Shown: positions 44,775-54,227 of the stretch, one piece after another
Layout: each line of letters starts with the position of its first letter
How positions within the stretch are numbered: the first letter of the stretch is position 1
From: Nonomuraea jiangxiensis
Lineage (GTDB): Bacteria > Actinomycetota > Actinomycetes > Streptosporangiales > Streptosporangiaceae
Length of the DNA stretch: 64,000 nt
Direction: 5' to 3'
NCBI RefSeq assembly: GCF_900099965.1
Contig: NZ_FNDJ01000032.1
Coordinates: forward strand, 62,001-126,000
The notes under the pieces: generated by a model
What the model was told of the DNA's origin: nothing
The model's database searches: none
The model's input: only the letters and a program-made list of their open reading frames with translations
Position numbers and translations under genes: made by a program

Positions 44775-46605
44775 CCCACCCCCACAAACCCAAGCCCCCA
44801 CCCCTTCCCAACCGCAGACGGAGACACCTCCACCAGCCTCCACTGTCACCAGAGATGGCGATTCCTCAGCTTCGGGGCGGACCGCTAGGGATCCTTCTGG
44901 TCAACCGCCGAGAGCCAAGCTGACCACGAGTGCCCCTGGCCAAGGGCCTGCACTAGGGACGCCTGCGGATTCCCCTGATCGTTGGCGGGCTGCCGGGACG
45001 ACTCCGGATCCCGCTGGTCAGCAGCGGGGCGTCGGGATGGGCACGGTCTCCTCCGGCCAGCGGCCGGGTGGGCTGACTGCGGATCCCCCTGGCCAGGGGC
45101 GGAATGTCGGGACGACCGCGGATCCCGCTGGTGATTGGCGGGCTGTCGGGACGACTCCGGATCCCGCTGATCAGCGGCGGGGGGTCGGGATGGGCGCGGC
45201 CTCCTCCGGCCAGGGGTCGGGTGGGCTGACTGCGGATCCCCCTGGTCAGGGGCGGAATGTCGCGACGACCGCGGATCCCGCTGGTCAGCGGCGGGGCGTT
45301 GGGATGGGCGCGGCCTCCTCCGGCCAGCGTCCGGGTGGGCTGACTGCGGATCCCCCTGGTCAGGGGCGGGACGTCGGGACGACCGCGGATTTCGCTGGTC
45401 AGGGGCGGGACGTCGGGACGCCTGCCGATCCCGTGACCGCGGGTCTCCAAAGGTCGCCGCGTCGGCGAGAAGGTGAACGGTCCGGCTCGGCGCAATTCAA
45501 CGGCGCCCAGCCACTCCAGGCCAGCGCACCCGAGGCCAGCGCACCCGAGGCCAGCACACCTCAGCCCAGTGCGCCCCAGAGCAGCACACCTCAGCCCACC
45601 AAGCCCTCGGCCAGCAAGCCCCACCGCAACACACCCCGAACCAACCAGCCCCCCACCTCCAACCCACCAACCCCTGGCCAGGCCCACCAGGCCCACGGGA
45701 CCCAGGAAGCCCATCAGGCCCACAAAGCCCAAAAGACCCGCCAAGCCCGCCAAGGCACAGCCCTGGCCCTCCTCGGTGTCCTGGCTTTCTCAGGCTCCTT
45801 CCCAGGCACCGTCTACGCCCTGGAAGGCTTCGAGCCGTGGCTGGTGGCCGTCGGCCGAGCCGCCATAGCAGGCATCCTCGCCGCAGCCTGCCTAAAAGCC
45901 ACCGGCCGCCCCCTCCTCCCACCCAAACCCCACTGGCCCGCCTACGCCCTGATCTCCCTGGGCGTGGTCTTCGGCTTCCCCGTCTTCAGCACCCTGGCCC
46001 TGGACCTCGGCACAAGCACCTCCCACGCCGCGGTCGTCATAGCCCTCCTCCCCGCCGCCACCGCCGTCTGCGCCGTCCTGAGAGCCGCCGAACGCCCCGG
46101 CCCCCTCTTCTGGACAGCCAGTACGGCAGGCGCCCTGGTCATCACCGCCTTCACCCTCGCCCAGGGCCACGGCACCCCCACCTGGTCCGACCTCCTCCTC
46201 GTAGGAGCCCTCGTATCAGCCGCCATCGGCTACACCGAGGGCGGCCGCCTGTCCAGGCAGACCCCCGGCTGGCAGGTGATCTCCCACACCCTGGTCCTGT
46301 CGCTCCCCTTCACGGCTCCCATCACCGCGGTCCTGGCCCTCACCACCCCCCTCACCCCCACCCCGCACGCCATCGTCGGCCTCGCCTACGTATCGGCGAT
46401 CTCCATGTTCATCGGCTTCATCCCCTGGTACGCGGGCCTGGCCAAGGGCGGGATCGCCAGAGCGGGCCAGACCCAGCTGATCCAACCCCTCCTGACCCTC
46501 CTCTGGGCCTGGTTCCTGCTGGGGGAGAGATTCGGCCTGACCACAATGGTCGCCGCCCTGGCCGTACTGATCTGCGTAACCGTCACCCAGCGGGCCCGTA
46601 CTTGA
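44731..46605 (+). CDS. EamA/DMT family transporter with a 340-residue repetitive N-terminal extension
   Basis: The C-terminal part (about residue 341 on) is a ten-helix drug/metabolite transporter: TALALLGVLAFSGSFPG, LGVVFGFPVFSTLALDLG, SAIGYTEGGRLSRQTPGW and FIGFIPWYAGLAKGGIA. About 290 aa is normal; the frame here is 624 aa. The first 340 residues are hydrophilic repeats rich in Gly, Asp, Pro and Gln. The true start may lie downstream, for example GTG near 45433, because ATG 44731 overlaps the MocR start and has no ribosome site. It is divergent from MocR, its likely regulator. Confidence 0.8.
   Translation: MRDHDSATPSPEIALPPPQTQAPTPSQPQTETPPPASTVTRDGDSSASGRTARDPSGQPPRAKLTTSAPGQGPALGTPADSPDRWRAAGTTPDPAGQQRGVGMGTVSSGQRPGGLTADPPGQGRNVGTTADPAGDWRAVGTTPDPADQRRGVGMGAASSGQGSGGLTADPPGQGRNVATTADPAGQRRGVGMGAASSGQRPGGLTADPPGQGRDVGTTADFAGQGRDVGTPADPVTAGLQRSPRRREGERSGSAQFNGAQPLQASAPEASAPEASTPQPSAPQSSTPQPTKPSASKPHRNTPRTNQPPTSNPPTPGQAHQAHGTQEAHQAHKAQKTRQARQGTALALLGVLAFSGSFPGTVYALEGFEPWLVAVGRAAIAGILAAACLKATGRPLLPPKPHWPAYALISLGVVFGFPVFSTLALDLGTSTSHAAVVIALLPAATAVCAVLRAAERPGPLFWTASTAGALVITAFTLAQGHGTPTWSDLLLVGALVSAAIGYTEGGRLSRQTPGWQVISHTLVLSLPFTAPITAVLALTTPLTPTPHAIVGLAYVSAISMFIGFIPWYAGLAKGGIARAGQTQLIQPLLTLLWAWFLLGERFGLTTMVAALAVLICVTVTQRART
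45060..45440 (+). repeat. Tandem repeat inside the EamA frame
   Basis: Units starting GLTADPPGQGR recur at about residues 113, 164 and 202 of the full frame, at spacings of 51 and 38 codons. They contain sub-units TTADPAGQ and GVGMGAASSGQ. The DNA repeats too (around GGTCAGGGGCGGGACGTCGG). All copies keep the frame. Confidence 0.75.
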
Positions 46606-46651
46606 AATGACGTGACGCTACGCCGCAGGATAAGAGGGGAGGTGTCACAAT

Positions 46652-47674
46652 ATGGCAGACCTCACGATCCCCGAAGGCGGGTTCTGGCCGGCGCCGGAGA
46701 TCCCGCAGCCCAACATCTACCCGATGGAATGGCGAGTGGAGACCGAAAAGCTCGCCGCCATCTACGAGAAGTCCAAGCGCATGGTCTGGAACCCGGCCGA
46801 TCTTCCCTGGGACGGCCTGCGAGCGGAGGACTTCACCAGGGAGCAGCGCCTGGGCATCATGTACTGGTTCGCAGTGCTGGCGAATTTCGACGCCTCGGGG
46901 CCGGCGGTGTTCGCGCGGGCCACCATCCAGGCATTCGAGAAGCACGAAGAGGACCCGGTCAGGAAGTGCTTCTTCTCGATCACCCGCGACGAGATGAACC
47001 ACGAGGAATGCTGCCAGCGCACCATCGCCAAACTCTGGCCGGGCGGCCCGCTCAACTGGAGCCCGTCCGACGACCTGGAGCGCGCCGCGCACAACAACAT
47101 CGGCTGGCTCTACCACAACGGCGGCCGCTACTGGAACGGCTACAACGCGGCCGTGGGCAAGTACTCGCTGCCGGTGCTGTTCACCAGTTTCATGATGGGC
47201 GAGATGGCCGCCTCGACCCTGTTCAGGGGCATGTCGTCGGGCACGCAGCACCCGGTCTTCGGCGAGATGTTCCAGCGCATCGGCCGGGACGAGTCCCGCC
47301 ATCTGCAGATCTGCATGACCATCCTCGAGAACGAATGGCCCGGCCTGACGGACGACGTACGTACTCTCATCACGCGTCAGCTCCGGGCCGGCTTCGTCTT
47401 CCTCAGCATGATCCTCTGGGAGCCGCCCGAGGGTTTCTGGGAGCTTCCGCCGTACTTCCTGCCCAACCACCGCGTCCTCATGGACCACGCCAGGCAGGCG
47501 GGGCTGGGGGTGCTGTCGTACGAGGAGCAGGCGGAGAACTGGCGCGTGGCCATGGCCCGGGTCCGCGCAATTGTCGAACGCTGGGGCATCGCCTTCCCGG
47601 CCATTCCGGAGCTGGACCTGGAGGGCGTGCCGGTGGACTTCATCGATCCGGAGGACATCATCCCGGTCTTCTAA
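46652..47674 (+). CDS. Ferritin-like diiron protein (AurF/R2-type fold), function unknown
   Basis: The 340-aa helical protein has two ExxH metal motifs: DEMNHEECC at about residues 113-121 and DESRHLQ at about 213-219, with further acidic residues in neighbouring helices. This fits a carboxylate-bridged diiron centre as in AurF-type N-oxygenases and ribonucleotide-reductase R2 relatives. A GGGGAGG site precedes the ATG. The ASCH gene follows by 9 bp. I cannot assign a substrate. Confidence 0.75.
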   Translation: MADLTIPEGGFWPAPEIPQPNIYPMEWRVETEKLAAIYEKSKRMVWNPADLPWDGLRAEDFTREQRLGIMYWFAVLANFDASGPAVFARATIQAFEKHEEDPVRKCFFSITRDEMNHEECCQRTIAKLWPGGPLNWSPSDDLERAAHNNIGWLYHNGGRYWNGYNAAVGKYSLPVLFTSFMMGEMAASTLFRGMSSGTQHPVFGEMFQRIGRDESRHLQICMTILENEWPGLTDDVRTLITRQLRAGFVFLSMILWEPPEGFWELPPYFLPNHRVLMDHARQAGLGVLSYEEQAENWRVAMARVRAIVERWGIAFPAIPELDLEGVPVDFIDPEDIIPVF

Positions 47675-47683
47675 CATGGCGGC

Positions 47684-48109
47684 ATGTGGCCCCGTAGGAA
47701 CGGACTCAGGGTCCTGGAGCTGGGCGCTCCCGGCGACATGCGTACATGGCTCACCGACCTGACGCTGTCCGGCCGCAAGCAGGCGACGGCCGGACTTCTG
47801 TCCCTCGACTACGAGGCCGAGGGCGAAGAGGTGGAGCAGGTCGGCGAGCGACTGATCCTCGTGGACGACGCCGGCCAGAGCGTGGCGGAGATCGAGATAA
47901 CCAGGGTGGAGCTGACGCCGTTCGCCGAGGTCACCTGGGAGTTCGCCGAGGCGGAAGGCGAGGGTTTCCGGTCGACGGCCGATTGGCGGGAGACCCATCG
48001 CCGCTTCTGGACCGACGTGGGCCATCCGGTGGCGGACGACTCGACCGTGGTCTGCCTGTGGTTTCGGGTCGTCGCTCAGCCGGGCCAGCGGTCCTCGGGC
48101 GAGACGTAG
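47684..48109 (+). CDS. ASCH domain protein
   Basis: The 141-aa protein has the ASCH signature TLSGRKQATAGLLSLDYEAEGE and the later WRETHRRFWTD and TVVCLWFRVV strands. ASCH domains resemble PUA and bind nucleic acids or act as N4-acetylcytidine amidohydrolases. It is co-transcribed with the diiron protein. Its 3' end overlaps the converging GntR gene by 34 bp. Confidence 0.85.
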   Translation: MWPRRNGLRVLELGAPGDMRTWLTDLTLSGRKQATAGLLSLDYEAEGEEVEQVGERLILVDDAGQSVAEIEITRVELTPFAEVTWEFAEAEGEGFRSTADWRETHRRFWTDVGHPVADDSTVVCLWFRVVAQPGQRSSGET

Positions 48110-48555
48110 CTGCCGCGATGGGGGACGGTGAAGACCCATCCCTGCTCTCTCAGCAGTGACACGGCCCGGCGTACGGTCTCGCGGGCGGCGCCGAACTGCC
48201 GCACCAGGGTGGCCTCGTTCGGGATCGAGTGGGAGGCGGGCAACTCGCCGGCCTTGATGCGTTGCCTGATTTCCTCGGCGATGTGCCGATAGAGCGGGAT
48301 CTGCGGCCCCGACGGCCGCCCCACGTCCTCGGGGGAGCTCACGAACGTGCCCTCTCCCTGACGGGTATGCACCAGCCCCTGGTTGCGCAGCACCCGAATG
48401 GCCCGGCGCGCGGTGGTACGGGCCACCTGAAACTCTCGCTGGATCCCCGCTTCGCTGATCACGAGATCCCCGGGGGAGAGCTCGGCCAGGATGCGCGCCC
48501 TGATGACGTCGCTGATCTGCAAATAGAGATAAGTGTCACCCTCGCGTTTCAGCAC
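48076..48555 (-). CDS. Regulator made of two tandem GntR winged-helix domains
   Basis: The 159-aa protein has no effector domain. Domain 1 (about 10-75) reads DLVISEAGIQREFQVARTTARRAIR then GEGTFVSS. Domain 2 (about 85-155) reads SIPNEATLVRQFGAARETVRRAV then HRGSYVS. GTG 48555 has no ribosome site, and a TATACC -10 element lies at 48564-48569, about eight bases upstream, so the mRNA is probably leaderless. The next gene upstream is a paralogue with the same layout. Confidence 0.85.
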   Translation of the reverse strand: MLKREGDTYLYLQISDVIRARILAELSPGDLVISEAGIQREFQVARTTARRAIRVLRNQGLVHTRQGEGTFVSSPEDVGRPSGPQIPLYRHIAEEIRQRIKAGELPASHSIPNEATLVRQFGAARETVRRAVSLLREQGWVFTVPHRGSYVSPEDRWPG

Positions 48556-48563
48556 GATTCAAG

Positions 48564-48569
48564 GGTATA
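48564..48569 (-). promoter_or_regulatory. -10 element of the first double-GntR gene
   Basis: TATACC on the minus strand lies eight bases before the GTG start, consistent with a leaderless transcript. Confidence 0.4.
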
Positions 48570-48595
48570 CAACGGCGCCGTCAAAGGCAGGGATA

Positions 48596-49084
48596 TTATG
48601 GAGTCCGATTTACGGGCCATTTATCAGAGGTAGCCACGTATGTACCTCGATAAGGGACCGTGAAGACCCACCCTTGCTCCCTCAAGTACGCGACCGCCTG
48701 CCGTGCCGTCACCTTCGCCACGCCGTATTGCCGCATCATGACTTTCTCGCCGGGAATGGAACGGTTCGGCAAGATCTCGCCGCGCTGGATACTGTCCGCG
48801 ACGTTTTCCGCGATCTTCTGATAAAGCGGCGTCTTCCTGGGCGAGCGTGGTGTCCCCGGCTGGCCGACGAACGTCCCCTCGCCTTGCACCGTGTACACGA
48901 GCCCCCGCTCCCGCGGCTCGCGCGCGACGCGACGGGCGGTTGTCCGGGCGATTTCGTAGTCCTTCTCCAGGGTGGCCTCGCTGGGTACGGGATCACCCGC
49001 TTTGAGCTCGCCGCGTTCGATCTGATCGCGGACCAGGTCGGCGACCTGCTTGTAAATAGGTACGGGCCCTTCGCGATCTAGCAC
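48596..49084 (-). CDS. Second regulator made of two tandem GntR winged-helix domains
   Basis: The 162-aa paralogue of the previous gene starts VLDREGPVPIYKQ (the other starts VLKREGDTYLYLQ). Domain 1 has PVPSEATLEKDYEIARTTARR. Domain 2 has SIPGEKVMMRQYGVAKVTARQAVAYL and both proteins end with REQGWVFTVPxRGxYV. I chose GTG 49084 over an upstream ATG at 49111, because a perfect TATAAT lies six bases before the GTG, placing the transcription start on the start codon. Confidence 0.85.
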   Translation of the reverse strand: MLDREGPVPIYKQVADLVRDQIERGELKAGDPVPSEATLEKDYEIARTTARRVAREPRERGLVYTVQGEGTFVGQPGTPRSPRKTPLYQKIAENVADSIQRGEILPNRSIPGEKVMMRQYGVAKVTARQAVAYLREQGWVFTVPYRGTYVATSDKWPVNRTP

Positions 49085-49090
49085 GCTCGG

Positions 49091-49096
49091 ATTATA
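49091..49096 (-). promoter_or_regulatory. Perfect TATAAT -10 box of the second double-GntR gene
   Basis: TATAAT on the minus strand is followed by CCGAGC and then the GTG start at 49084. A consensus -10 is rare in this GC-rich sequence. No good -35 is visible at 17-18 bp. Confidence 0.6.
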
Positions 49097-49111
49097 GACG
49101 AAACCGTACAT

Positions 49112-50355
49112 GCCCGCTCAGGCAAGACGTTCACCTGAGCGGACCGATACGTGCTACATACCAGTGCATACGGATGCCGATCAAGACGCTCCCGACGTAC
49201 CAGCAGCCAGACCGGCATCCATCGCCATCAACCGGACACTGCCTGGTGTGTACGAACGATGCCAGGCCAGGAAGATCACCTTCATTCGTAAGACACCTCG
49301 CGAAAAGGAAAACGACCACAAAGAAATTCAGCATCAGGCTGGCTCGACGGTAAGGAAAGTGTGGCAACTGATTATCGACAGAGGCGACAGAACCGAAGAC
49401 CCCGACCAAAACTGAAACCAGAGCCGGAACCCCACCCAAAGCCAGATCTCGAACCGAACCCGAACCCGAACTGATACCGGAACCCGGAACCGGAACTAAA
49501 ACCGGAACCGGAGCCCACTTCCGCAGCCTCGCCCTGGAGCACCCCGCCACACGAACCACATTCCCAGGCCCCCTGCTCTCCCACCCCACGATCAGGCGCC
49601 ACGCCAGGGGAGTCCTGCGCACTCGTCCGAAGAATCGCCGCACGCGACCAGAGATCCAGCCCGGGGCGCCGTGCCCGCCACCAACTTGACCCGAGACCGC
49701 CTGCAACCTCCTACGCCGTGGCAACCTCCGGCTACGTGCGATCCTCAAGCCGTGCGCGCCCATCCTCCATCCCGCAGAATGCCGCCCACCCGAGCCGATC
49801 TGGAGGCCGGCCCTTCCGCGATCGTTGACGGCCCCCGGATCTCCAACCTCACTCCCCATGACTCGCGGCTCAGTCCCTGCCGCCACTGAGCCGAGCCTTC
49901 AAGGGGATTCGACGGCACTAACTGGACCCGTGTACCGCGACAGGCATTGGTGGGCTACCCCTGCCCCGGCAGGTGTCACCTCCAGCACGGCACCTGCCGG
50001 GGCCTTCACCACCCTCGCAAGCCCAGACCGCCCACAAGCCTTGCCCTCGAAGGTTGGCGACGGCCCCGAACCCACAAGTACCACCATCGAACCTGCACTG
50101 TGCACGAGCCTCGCGAGGCCCATGACGAGCCCTGGGGCAGCCTCGCGTCGACGAACGAGGTCACCGACCAACCTTTGACCAAAAGCCACGTACTGCCCGA
50201 ATAGCAACCAACGTGGCCGCGTATCGACGAGACCCCCATGCTCAACCCACCCGTACGACACCGAAACACCCAAGCAGCCCATCTCCCACCACGGCCCTCG
50301 ACGAGACCCCGCCGTCATGGCGCGAACATCTCCTGCGGCGCCTCGCTCCCGGTAA
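49112..50355. other. Coding-poor region
   Basis: No intact gene is recognised. The stretch at 49400-49520 is a low-complexity run of GAACCC and CCGGAACC motifs that leaves several frames open. The remaining open frames have no recognisable product and no good ribosome sites. A strong hairpin sits at 49963-50003. Confidence 0.55.
49963..50003. terminator. Orphan hairpin with a perfect 13-bp stem
   Basis: GCCCCGGCAGGTG at 49963-49975 pairs exactly with CACCTGCCGGGGC at 49991-50003 around a 15-nt loop. It could be the old terminator of the oxidoreductase relic at 50356-50668. Confidence 0.6.
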
Positions 50356-50668
50356 CCTTCGGATCTCTCCACCGAGCCCCTTGGCCGCCCCGCAGACTTC
50401 GACCTCGGAAGTGCGCAGACTCCCAGCAGCCAGGGTGAGCTCAGCCCCGGCGGACTCGCCGACCTGGATCAACCGGGTCGACTTCGGAAATTCGAACGAC
50501 CGTGGGACCAGCGACCGCAGCAGAATCTCGCTGGGCCAGCCCCAGAGATAGTCCACGACGACGTCGTAGCCGTCCGCCCTTGGCGTCGATGAACGCCTGC
50601 GCCAGCACCTCGTCGGAGACAGCCGTGTTGATCACCGTATCGGCGCCGATGGCCAGCACTCCACGCAC
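50356..50668 (-). pseudogene. C-terminal relic of a quinone/zinc-type alcohol dehydrogenase
   Basis: The frame first reads AIGADTVINTAVSDEVLAQA and FIDAKG, then a single extra G near 50573-50580 shifts it to DGYDVVVDYLWGWPSEILL, PRSFEFPKSTRLIQVGESAG and RTSEVEVCGAAKGL. This is the nucleotide-binding and C-terminal part of an MDR-family oxidoreductase. The first half of the gene is missing at the higher-coordinate end, where the sequence passes straight into a TetR relic. Confidence 0.75.
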
Positions 50669-50964
50669 GGCGCCCGAGTCATCTCCGCCTCCCAGCTGTC
50701 GCTCAAGACGGCCAAGATCTCCGACCTGGCGATAAGCACCCTGGTAGCGCGCGGCCTCTCCTTGCGCAGGGCCCGCATGATCGTCCTAACCGTTGAGCGC
50801 TTCACGATCGGCTACATCCTCGAAGAGCAGGCCCCCGCCCGGACACCGACGCGTTGAAGGACTTCGACATGGCCACTATCAGCGAGCGCTTCCCGGCCGT
50901 GATGGCCGGCATGGCGGAATACTTCCACCCCGGCCGCACCGTCGACGACCTGTTCCTTGGTTGA
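50666..50964 (+). pseudogene. C-terminal relic of a TetR-class repressor
   Basis: The sequence reads SLKTAKISDLAISTLVARGL and ARMIVLTVERFTIGYILEEQ in one frame. After a 1-bp loss near 50835-50840 it reads ALKDFDMATISERFPAVMAG and AEYFHPGRTVDDLF in another. This is the C-terminal ligand-binding domain of tetracycline-repressor-like proteins (TetR_C). The helix-turn-helix half is gone, at the junction with the oxidoreductase relic. Confidence 0.75.
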
Positions 50965-52005
50965 CTGGACATGATCATCAAGGGCCCCATACCGGATCCC
51001 GACACCACCCCCTGATGCTCTAGGCGGTTCCTCGAGCCACTCAAAAGCCTCCACCGGTGTGTAAACCCGATCCATGGCCCAAATGTCGGATGTCGCCGTG
51101 ATCGGCGTAAAACTACACACACAACAAGAACGCCCTATGCGCCTTGAAAGTCTAAATGCCTCACTGCCGAGCTCGAAACCGTATAGCGACGGCATCGGCA
51201 AGAAATGGTGACGGCCATCGCATTGCCCTTCGACGACGCAGTACAGAACCGAAGGACCCCAAGGCGATGGCCGCAGACAACATTGTGGCCTCTAGAAGCC
51301 AGTAGGTGAAGCATATTCCAACCGGTGACTCCGACTTTGTTGTGGCCCTCCCGCTGGGCCGCAATCACGCGGCCTACTTGCCCGGCATCGACAGCAAGTA
51401 CGCTGAGGCCGTCAAAGTTCACGTAAGTCCCATCGGGCGTACGAAGTGAATCAACCCTGCTGAGAGCAAGCAAGTCAGAGGGTTCACGGCACTCGACTGA
51501 GCCGGAAAGGAGTTCCCCCACGTCGTTACCTTGTCTGGAAAGACCCCGGGTGGAACGCCCGGCCGCATCAAGATATGGCACCCAAGACGGAACCCACCAG
51601 CATTTGATCATAAATCGGATACGGAGCCTCACCAGAGTCCGGCCGGAAACCTCAGCCAGAACCTCCCCCCGAATTCAGCCAGAACCCGGACCGAGTCCCA
51701 CGAATGCCGGAAGGAGCTTGTCCCTTAAATCGGGATCGGGCACCCCAGACGGAGCTCCCCACCCAGATTCGGTGTGAGCGAAGAGCCCCGCCTGAGATCG
51801 TTGCGAACCCACTGACGTGATCCCATGTCTTCCAGGAGGACATGGGATCCCGCCACGGCGAGGAAAGACCGGCTGACGTCCGAGACGGCCCTGACCCGCG
51901 CCATTAGATTCTCATGGCCGTCCCTTGGAAAACTCTGGTTCGGTGCTATACATGGGAAGATTCCCTTTGATGTCCGCTGGGTTTATAGTCCGCGGTCGAT
52001 TTGGT
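50965..52005. other. Coding-poor region before radC
   Basis: No intact gene is recognised. On the minus strand around 51130-51480 there is protein-like sequence (SLRTPDGTYVNFDGLSVLA) that I cannot assign. The 51600-51780 part has loose repeats of CCAGAACC and CCGGA motifs. A strong hairpin lies at 51819-51849. Confidence 0.5.
51819..51849. terminator. Hairpin with an 11-bp perfect stem
   Basis: GATCCCATGTC at 51819-51829 pairs exactly with GACATGGGATC at 51839-51849. It lies 156 bp downstream of the radC stop on radC's strand and could end that transcript. Confidence 0.5.
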
Positions 52006-52662
52006 TTACGTGGGGATCCGACGCCAGGCCCCATCTGTGATGATCAGGTGATCCAGCAGACGCAGCCCGACCGTCTCGGCGGCCTGGACGAGCTGTATCG
52101 TGGCCTCCAGATCGTCCGGGCTCGGATCGAGGGAGCCGCCCGGATGGTTGTGGGCGAGGCCGAACAGCGTTCCACCCGCGGTGAGCACTTCCCTGATCAC
52201 CTCCCGGATCGGCACGGCCGTATGGTCAGTCCCCCCTTCGGTCAGCACCGAACGCTTGAGCACCCGGCCGCGCGTATCGCACGTCACCAGTACCAACCGC
52301 TCGTGCCTACGGCCGTGCAGCAGCGGAGCGCACGACTCGGCCAACTCGGACGTGCTGGTGATCCGCTCCCGTTCTGGCCGCGCATCCGCCCGGCGTACGA
52401 GATGAAAAGCCGCGGTCACTCGCGCCGCTTTCGCCGGGCCGACACCAGGCACGGTCAGTAACCGATGCGGATCGGAACGGCTGAGCGCATCGAGATCCCC
52501 GCAGTGCTCGATCAGTCGGGCCGCCAGATCCATGGCGCTCGATCCACGAAATCCCGAGCCGAGCAGCACGGCCAGCAACTCCCAATCCGCCAGCGCGGCG
52601 GCTCCGCTGGCCATGAGCCGTTCGCGTGGCCTGTCTCTGTCGGGCAGGTCTTTGACTCGCAT
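52006..52662 (-). CDS. radC: RadC family JAMM-domain protein
   Basis: The 218-aa protein has an N-terminal helix-hairpin-helix (LLTVPGVGPAKAARVTAAF) and a C-terminal JAB/JAMM metalloprotease-like domain with GLAHNHPGGSLDPSPDD, the HxHPxG-x-D metal motif. RadC proteins are no longer thought to be general repair enzymes and are common on mobile or accessory DNA. ATG 52662 has GGAGG six bases upstream. The gene stands alone in a decayed region. Confidence 0.92.
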   Translation of the reverse strand: MRVKDLPDRDRPRERLMASGAAALADWELLAVLLGSGFRGSSAMDLAARLIEHCGDLDALSRSDPHRLLTVPGVGPAKAARVTAAFHLVRRADARPERERITSTSELAESCAPLLHGRRHERLVLVTCDTRGRVLKRSVLTEGGTDHTAVPIREVIREVLTAGGTLFGLAHNHPGGSLDPSPDDLEATIQLVQAAETVGLRLLDHLIITDGAWRRIPT

Positions 52663-52882
52663 CGGTAACCTCCGCAACCGTTCTACCAACGCCCACCGAC
52701 AATCTCTGACCTGCACGTTCACGACGGAACCGGCCGCTCCCATTCGTCGGCACATGCACGAAATGCCGCAAGCCCCGTCCGACGGAGCGACCCGCACCAC
52801 CCCCCAGCCCCCATGTCCGCACGACCATCCCTAACGACCTCAGTCCCCGTAACCTCATGAAGGCGAGCCGAAGCCAAGGCCC

Positions 52883-53059
52883 CATATACCCGAAGTGCCG
52901 GGCGACCCGGCGGCTCATGGACCGGACGTGTCCACGCACGGTCAGCGCGCAGAACACCCGGCTGAGCGGCTGGCCCTTCGCCCCCTCGAAGGCGGCCAGC
53001 AGGTTGTCGGTGCTGGCCTCGCCCATCCGCGCCAGGCGCAGGATCTGCTCGCGGGTCAC
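52883..53059 (-). pseudogene. Fragment of NAD-dependent DNA ligase (LigA) helix-hairpin-helix domain
   Basis: About 58 codons read TREQILRLARMGEASTDNLL, AAFEGAKGQPLSRVFCAL and RSMSRRVARHFGYM. This matches the LigA region where GEKSAxNLLAAIExSK is followed by the LARHF helix. No other ligase domain is present, so this is a relic. It lies just upstream of radC on the same strand. Confidence 0.6.
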
Positions 53060-54187
53060 AGGCTGTCCTATCGCCCACGGCAAGACGCCCAAGCAGGCAT
53101 CCCTCGGCACCCCCGGCCAGCACGCCGCGCAACCTCAAGGCAGCACGAGCCGGCTTGCTTGCCGCTACGAAGGAGTGGCCCCCTCTCCTTCAGCGCCGAA
53201 TTCTCCACCTATGCGCGCCTCTGTCCATGTGACAGGCAGGGAACTGGAACGCTGCGCAGACCGCAAGCGACGAGAGGCACGACGCTGGGAACGGGCCTTC
53301 CTACGTTGAGTGCCCCGCCGCAAGCCACACACGGAACGACGAGCACATCGACTTTCCCAGGTCGGCACTTTGAGCGCTTACACCGCGTCCGACATCATTG
53401 AAGGGCCCCCCGCAGCCCCTTGGCCGCCGTCACGATCGCCGACCCCAGCAACCCCTTGGTGCCGTCGCGTTCACCGATGCCCATGACCCCAGGGCGCTGT
53501 TGCGAGCAGAGTTTCAGCGCTCACCCGGTACGTCGGCACGAGCGATCGACGGACGTGGTACCGACGATCATCGACTCAGCAGCGCCAATGGCTGGCCCCA
53601 GCGCCAGAAGCTTGCGCCGGAGTATCGGACGGCAGCGGTAGATCGGCATGGGACGTCCATTCCCGCTGGCAGTTGCATTCGTCGGCAGCTCGGCCCGGCG
53701 TCTTCCCTCGTTTCGCTGGCCGATCCCGCACCAGCGGGTGGCTAAGCCTGCGCCACCAGAGTCCAATGCGGACAATGGAGCGCTCCTCATCCGCGATGAG
53801 CACGGCGTTCGGCCGAGACCGTCTGACAGGGCCAACGATACGACGCCGCGTATCGATGATCAACGCGGTGCTGCCCACCCAACGCGGCCGATCGCGCGAT
53901 CGCTGATCTGCGTCCGTGGGCGATGCGGTGGTGTCGTGTGGCTGGTGTCACGGCGCGGGTGACCGGCGTGACGGCGTGACGGCGTGACGGCGTGAACGGA
54001 TGAAATACTTTCGTTTACCCACGAACACTGTGGCGGTTCCGGCAGCCTGTGGCGACGACGCGAACGACCAGATCACCACGCACCGTCACCGTAAGCACCC
54101 ACATGCGGGAATCCGTACGGCACTCATGCGCATAAATGCGGCATCCACCCCTGCCCGATCCGGGCGCGGGCATCAGCCGGGCTGAAG
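53060..54187. other. Coding-poor region
   Basis: No intact gene is recognised. Minus-strand stretches near 53400-53480 (ERDGTKGLLGSAIVTAAKGL) and 53740-53880 (STALIIDTRRRIVGPVRRS) look protein-like and may be relics of unidentified genes. A short GTGACGGC-type direct repeat lies at about 53960-53995. Confidence 0.5.
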
Positions 54188-54219
54188 GTCCCGGGCGAGG
54201 AGGCGTACTCGCCCGGGAC
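54188..54219 (-). terminator. Terminator of the GntR/UTRA gene
   Basis: GTCCCGGGCGAG at 54188-54199 pairs exactly with CTCGCCCGGGAC at 54208-54219 around an 8-nt loop, nine bases past the stop of the minus-strand GntR gene. Confidence 0.75.
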
Positions 54220-54227
54220 ACTCGGCC

